Positions 6,534 to 9,011 of a stretch of DNA of 9,011 bases are shown one piece after another (the first letter of the stretch is position 1; the number at the start of each line of letters is the position of its first letter). The translations under genes were made by a program, and so were the position numbers. Source of the DNA: Deltaproteobacteria bacterium (GTDB taxonomy: Bacteria; Myxococcota_A; UBA9160; SZUA-336); contig DAOUZG010000055.1 in assembly GCA_030665705.1 (NCBI GenBank), positions 1 through 9,011 of the forward strand. The letters run 5' to 3'. The notes beneath the pieces were generated by a model. It did no database searches and was not told the origin of the DNA. It was given only the letters and a program-made list of their open reading frames with translations.

Positions 6534-8666
6534 ATGGCGCGCTTTAACGAGATCGCCGAGAAGGTCCAGGAGACCTTTCCCAGCGCCAACCTGGCGATGC
6601 TGCAGAAGGCCTACGTCTACTCGGCGAAGGTCCACCAGGGACAGATTCGTCTTTCGGGGGAGCCCTACCTGACCCACCCGCTCGCCGTGGCCGACATCCT
6701 GGCCGATATGCGCCTCGATGAGGTCACCGTGGCGGCAGGGCTGCTCCACGACACGATCGAGGACACGCTGGCGGACGAGGAGAACATCCGCCGAGAGTTC
6801 GGCGACGAGATCGCCTCGTTGGTTGTCGGGCTGACGAAGATCAGCAAGATGGAGTTCGCCAGCCAGCAGGAACGTCAGGCCGAGAACTTCCGGAAGATGC
6901 TCCTGGCGATGGCCAAGGACATCCGCGTCATCCTGATCAAGCTCGCCGACCGCGTCCACAACATGCGTACGCTCCAGCACATGAACGAGGACTCGGCTCG
7001 CCGGATCGCGCAGGAGACCCTCGACATCTACGCACCGCTCGCGCACCGCCTCGGAATCTACGGGATGAAGCAGGAGCTCGGGGAGCGGGCGTTTAAACAG
7101 CTCTATCCCGAGCTCTATGCGGACATTTCCGGAAGGGTCAGCGGACTCCAGAAGGAGCGAGAGCACTACGTCGAGACCGTCATCGGGCGTCTCTCCGAGG
7201 TGTTGCACGAGGGGGGGATCCGGGCCGACGTGAGTGGCCGGGTCAAGGACATCTACAGCCTGTATCAGAAGATGGAGCTTCAGCAGGCGCAGGTCAGCCA
7301 GATCTACGACCTGATCGCTTTTCGCGTGATCGTCGATGGTCCCGTCGCCACCTGCTACGAAACGCTGGGGATCGTACACAGCATCTGGACCCCGGTCCCC
7401 GGTCGTTTCAAGGACTACATCGCGATGCCGAAACCCAACGGATACCAGTCGCTCCACACGGCGGTGATCGGTCCGTTCGGCGAGCGCATGGAGATACAGA
7501 TCCGGACGCCCGAGATGCATCGCGTCGCGGAGTTCGGGATCGCCGCCCACTGGAAGTACAAGGAGGATCCCTCACTCGACGACACGGAGGAGCGGCAGTT
7601 CGCATGGCTGCGTCAGCTCCTCGAGTGGCAACAGCAGCTCGAAGATCCAAACGAGTTCCTGGAGGCCGTTCGCGTCGATCTGTTTGCGAGCGACGTCTTC
7701 GTCTTCACCCCGCGTGGCGATGTCATCTCGCTTCCCAAGGGTTCCACGCCGATCGACTTCGCCTACGCGGTCCACAGCGAGATCGGGAACCAGTGCGCTG
7801 GCGCCCGTGTGAACGGCAAGCTGCTTCCCCTGCGGCACCGCCTCTCGAACGGTGACATCGTCGAGATCCTGACATCGCCCCATCAGCACCCGCGCCAGGA
7901 GTGGCTCGATCATGTCGTCACCGCGAGGGCCCGCAGCCGCATCCGGTCCTACCTGCGCTCGAGGCAGATCGAGCACGCCCGGACGCTCGGTACTGAGATC
8001 CTGAAACGCGAGCTCCAGCAACGAGGGATCAACTTCGACAAGGTCCGGAAGAGCGGTGAGCTCACCGGCGTCGCGAAAGAGCTCGGCCAGAAAGGGCTCG
8101 AGCCGATGCTTGCCGCTGTCGCCTACGGAAAGCTCCACCCGCGGCAGGTCATTCGCAAGCTCCGACCCGGAGAGGAACCGCGCCAGCGCGGACTGCTCCA
8201 GCGCGTGCTCAGACCCCGTCGCCGGGACCTCGGCGTGCAGGTCGACGGCATGGACAACGTGCTCGTTCGGTTCGCACGTTGCTGCAACCCGCTCCCCGGC
8301 GACGCCGTCGTCGGCTACATCACACGCGGGCGGGGCGTGACGATCCACACCCGGGACTGCCCCAAGTCCTTTCACCTCGACCATGAGCGCAAGGTCTCGG
8401 TGACGTGGGAGGGAACGCCGGAGGAGACGCGGTCGGTTCGTGTCCGCGTCGTATCCGAGGACCGACAGGGGCTCCTGGCGGAGATCTCCAAGCGGATCAG
8501 CGCAGAGGGCATCAACATCCAGAGTGCCCGGATCGCGACCGACGGGCAGAACCGCGCCGTCCAGAACTTCGAGCTCGCAGTTCGGGACACCCGCCACCTC
8601 GGCGAAGTCGTCAAACAGCTCTCGAAGATCCGCGGAGTGCTCTCCGTGGAGCGGCTGCGCGGTTGA
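6534..8666 (+). CDS. rel: Bifunctional (p)ppGpp synthetase/hydrolase (Rel/SpoT)
   Basis: A 710-aa long RelA/SpoT homologue that makes and degrades the alarmone (p)ppGpp. The N-terminal HD hydrolase looks active: H48, H72-D73, E76-D77, D139 and N143 (motifs THP, HDTIEDT and LADRVHN). The synthetase domain (about 200-345) has D259 in YDLIAFRV, the RFKD form of the charge motif (291-294) followed by YIAMPKPNGYQSLHT, and E320 in EIQIRT. RFKD rather than the ExDD of monofunctional RelA indicates a bifunctional enzyme. A TGS domain spans about 386-448 (VFVFTPRGDVISLPKG). The zinc-finger region has C583, C584, H605 and C609, and an ACT domain ends the protein (about 635-710). The start is fixed: an in-frame TGA lies directly before the ATG. 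The nearest G-rich site, AAAAGGGG (6509-6516), is 17 bases away, longer than usual. The single complete Rel suggests it may be the main alarmone enzyme of the organism. Its stop overlaps the next gene by TTGA. Confidence 0.97.
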   Translation: MARFNEIAEKVQETFPSANLAMLQKAYVYSAKVHQGQIRLSGEPYLTHPLAVADILADMRLDEVTVAAGLLHDTIEDTLADEENIRREFGDEIASLVVGLTKISKMEFASQQERQAENFRKMLLAMAKDIRVILIKLADRVHNMRTLQHMNEDSARRIAQETLDIYAPLAHRLGIYGMKQELGERAFKQLYPELYADISGRVSGLQKEREHYVETVIGRLSEVLHEGGIRADVSGRVKDIYSLYQKMELQQAQVSQIYDLIAFRVIVDGPVATCYETLGIVHSIWTPVPGRFKDYIAMPKPNGYQSLHTAVIGPFGERMEIQIRTPEMHRVAEFGIAAHWKYKEDPSLDDTEERQFAWLRQLLEWQQQLEDPNEFLEAVRVDLFASDVFVFTPRGDVISLPKGSTPIDFAYAVHSEIGNQCAGARVNGKLLPLRHRLSNGDIVEILTSPHQHPRQEWLDHVVTARARSRIRSYLRSRQIEHARTLGTEILKRELQQRGINFDKVRKSGELTGVAKELGQKGLEPMLAAVAYGKLHPRQVIRKLRPGEEPRQRGLLQRVLRPRRRDLGVQVDGMDNVLVRFARCCNPLPGDAVVGYITRGRGVTIHTRDCPKSFHLDHERKVSVTWEGTPEETRSVRVRVVSEDRQGLLAEISKRISAEGINIQSARIATDGQNRAVQNFELAVRDTRHLGEVVKQLSKIRGVLSVERLRG

Positions 8667-9011
8667 ACGATCCAGTGCCCGCCTCGCCCGACTCCGATCG
8701 TCCACGACCACGGGTCAGCGGCGTCGTCATCTGCTTCAACGAAGAGCAGACGATCGCACGCTGTCTCGAGTCGCTGGCGTGGTGCGACGAGATCGTCGTG
8801 GTCGATTCCGGCTCGACCGATCACACGCGGGAGATCGTCCGGCAAGCCACGCCGCGCGTGATCGAGCAGGAGTTTCTCGGCTCCGTCAAGCAAAAGAACT
8901 TCGCGCTCGACCAGGCAAGCCACGACTGGGTGGTCTGCCTCGACGCCGACGAGGCGCTCTCCCTGGAGCTCCAGCGCGAGATCGGCGAGGCGTTGGCCGG
9001 CGACGACGGAA
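8663..9011 (+). CDS. GT2 glycosyltransferase, WaaE/KdtX-like, N-terminal part (runs off right edge)
   Basis: The first 116 codons of a family 2 glycosyltransferase; the C-terminus lies outside the window. VSGVVICFNEEQTIARCLES (residues 18-37) is the first strand with the N-E-E turn, WCDEIVVVDSGSTDHT (40-55) is the UDP-binding strand with the family motif D-S-x-S-x-D, and WVVCLDADEAL (91-101) carries the DxD metal-binding motif (D96, D98). QEFLGSVKQKNFAL (72-85) with its K-Q-K-N is typical of the WaaE/KdtX subgroup, which adds a hexose to the LPS inner core; that subgroup is inferred from pattern. The likely start is TTG at 8663, overlapping the rel stop (TTGA) with GGAG 11 bases upstream (8648-8651). 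GTG at 8675 is an alternative and would not overlap. Its presence shows that LPS core genes continue beyond rel. Confidence 0.85.
   Translation, partial: MNDPVPASPDSDRPRPRVSGVVICFNEEQTIARCLESLAWCDEIVVVDSGSTDHTREIVRQATPRVIEQEFLGSVKQKNFALDQASHDWVVCLDADEALSLELQREIGEALAGDDG

Noticed and set aside
6393..7550. Long minus-strand open frame of 385 codons opposite gmk and rel
   Set aside because: It is a GC-driven shadow of rel: no recognisable domain, Asp/Val/Leu-rich composition typical of such frames, and the plus strand carries intact HD and synthetase motifs.
7572..8711. Long minus-strand open frame of 379 codons opposite the end of rel
   Set aside because: No motif, same shadow composition, and it would cross the rel-GT2 junction that is explained by a coupled start.

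Overview
The window is a high-GC bacterial segment (mostly G/C at third codon positions) from a Gram-negative, lipopolysaccharide-producing organism. The Gram-negative assignment rests on an LptF/LptG-type LPS export permease, two ADP-heptose-type GT9 glycosyltransferases, a heptose-7-phosphate kinase and a WaaE/KdtX-like core glycosyltransferase. The combination of LPS core genes with yicC, a RemA/DUF370 gene, gmk and a bifunctional rel gene, plus the style of the Rel N-terminus, suggests a deltaproteobacterium in the broad sense or a related uncultured phylum. That placement is inference.

Layout: the left edge holds the N-terminal 68 codons of an lptF/lptG permease on the minus strand. It lies head to head with a long plus-strand run that fills the rest of the window: a GT9 heptosyltransferase (waaC-like), a second GT9 heptosyltransferase (waaF-like), a short apparent remnant of a GT2 glycosyltransferase, a nucleotide-sugar epimerase (extended SDR), a stand-alone D-glycero-D-manno-heptose-7-phosphate kinase (rfaE1/hldA), the endoribonuclease gene yicC, a RemA-like regulator, guanylate kinase (gmk), a bifunctional (p)ppGpp synthetase/hydrolase (rel), and the start of a WaaE-like GT2 glycosyltransferase that runs off the right edge.

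Almost every junction on the plus strand is a 4-base stop/start overlap (GTGA, ATGA or TTGA), so the run looks like one translationally coupled operon. It joins three tasks: making and attaching heptose and sugar units of the LPS inner core, exporting LPS (the divergent permease), and a conserved housekeeping block for RNA turnover, GMP phosphorylation and alarmone control. Gmk makes GDP, the precursor of GTP and hence of (p)ppGpp, which Rel makes and destroys.

No gap over 300 bases lacks a gene. I saw no tRNA, rRNA, CRISPR array, insertion sequence or convincing terminator. I do not see a new defence or mobile system. The most unusual points are the truncated GT2 remnant between waaF and the epimerase, the absence of rpoZ between gmk and rel, and the embedding of the yicC-remA-gmk-rel block inside an LPS core operon.
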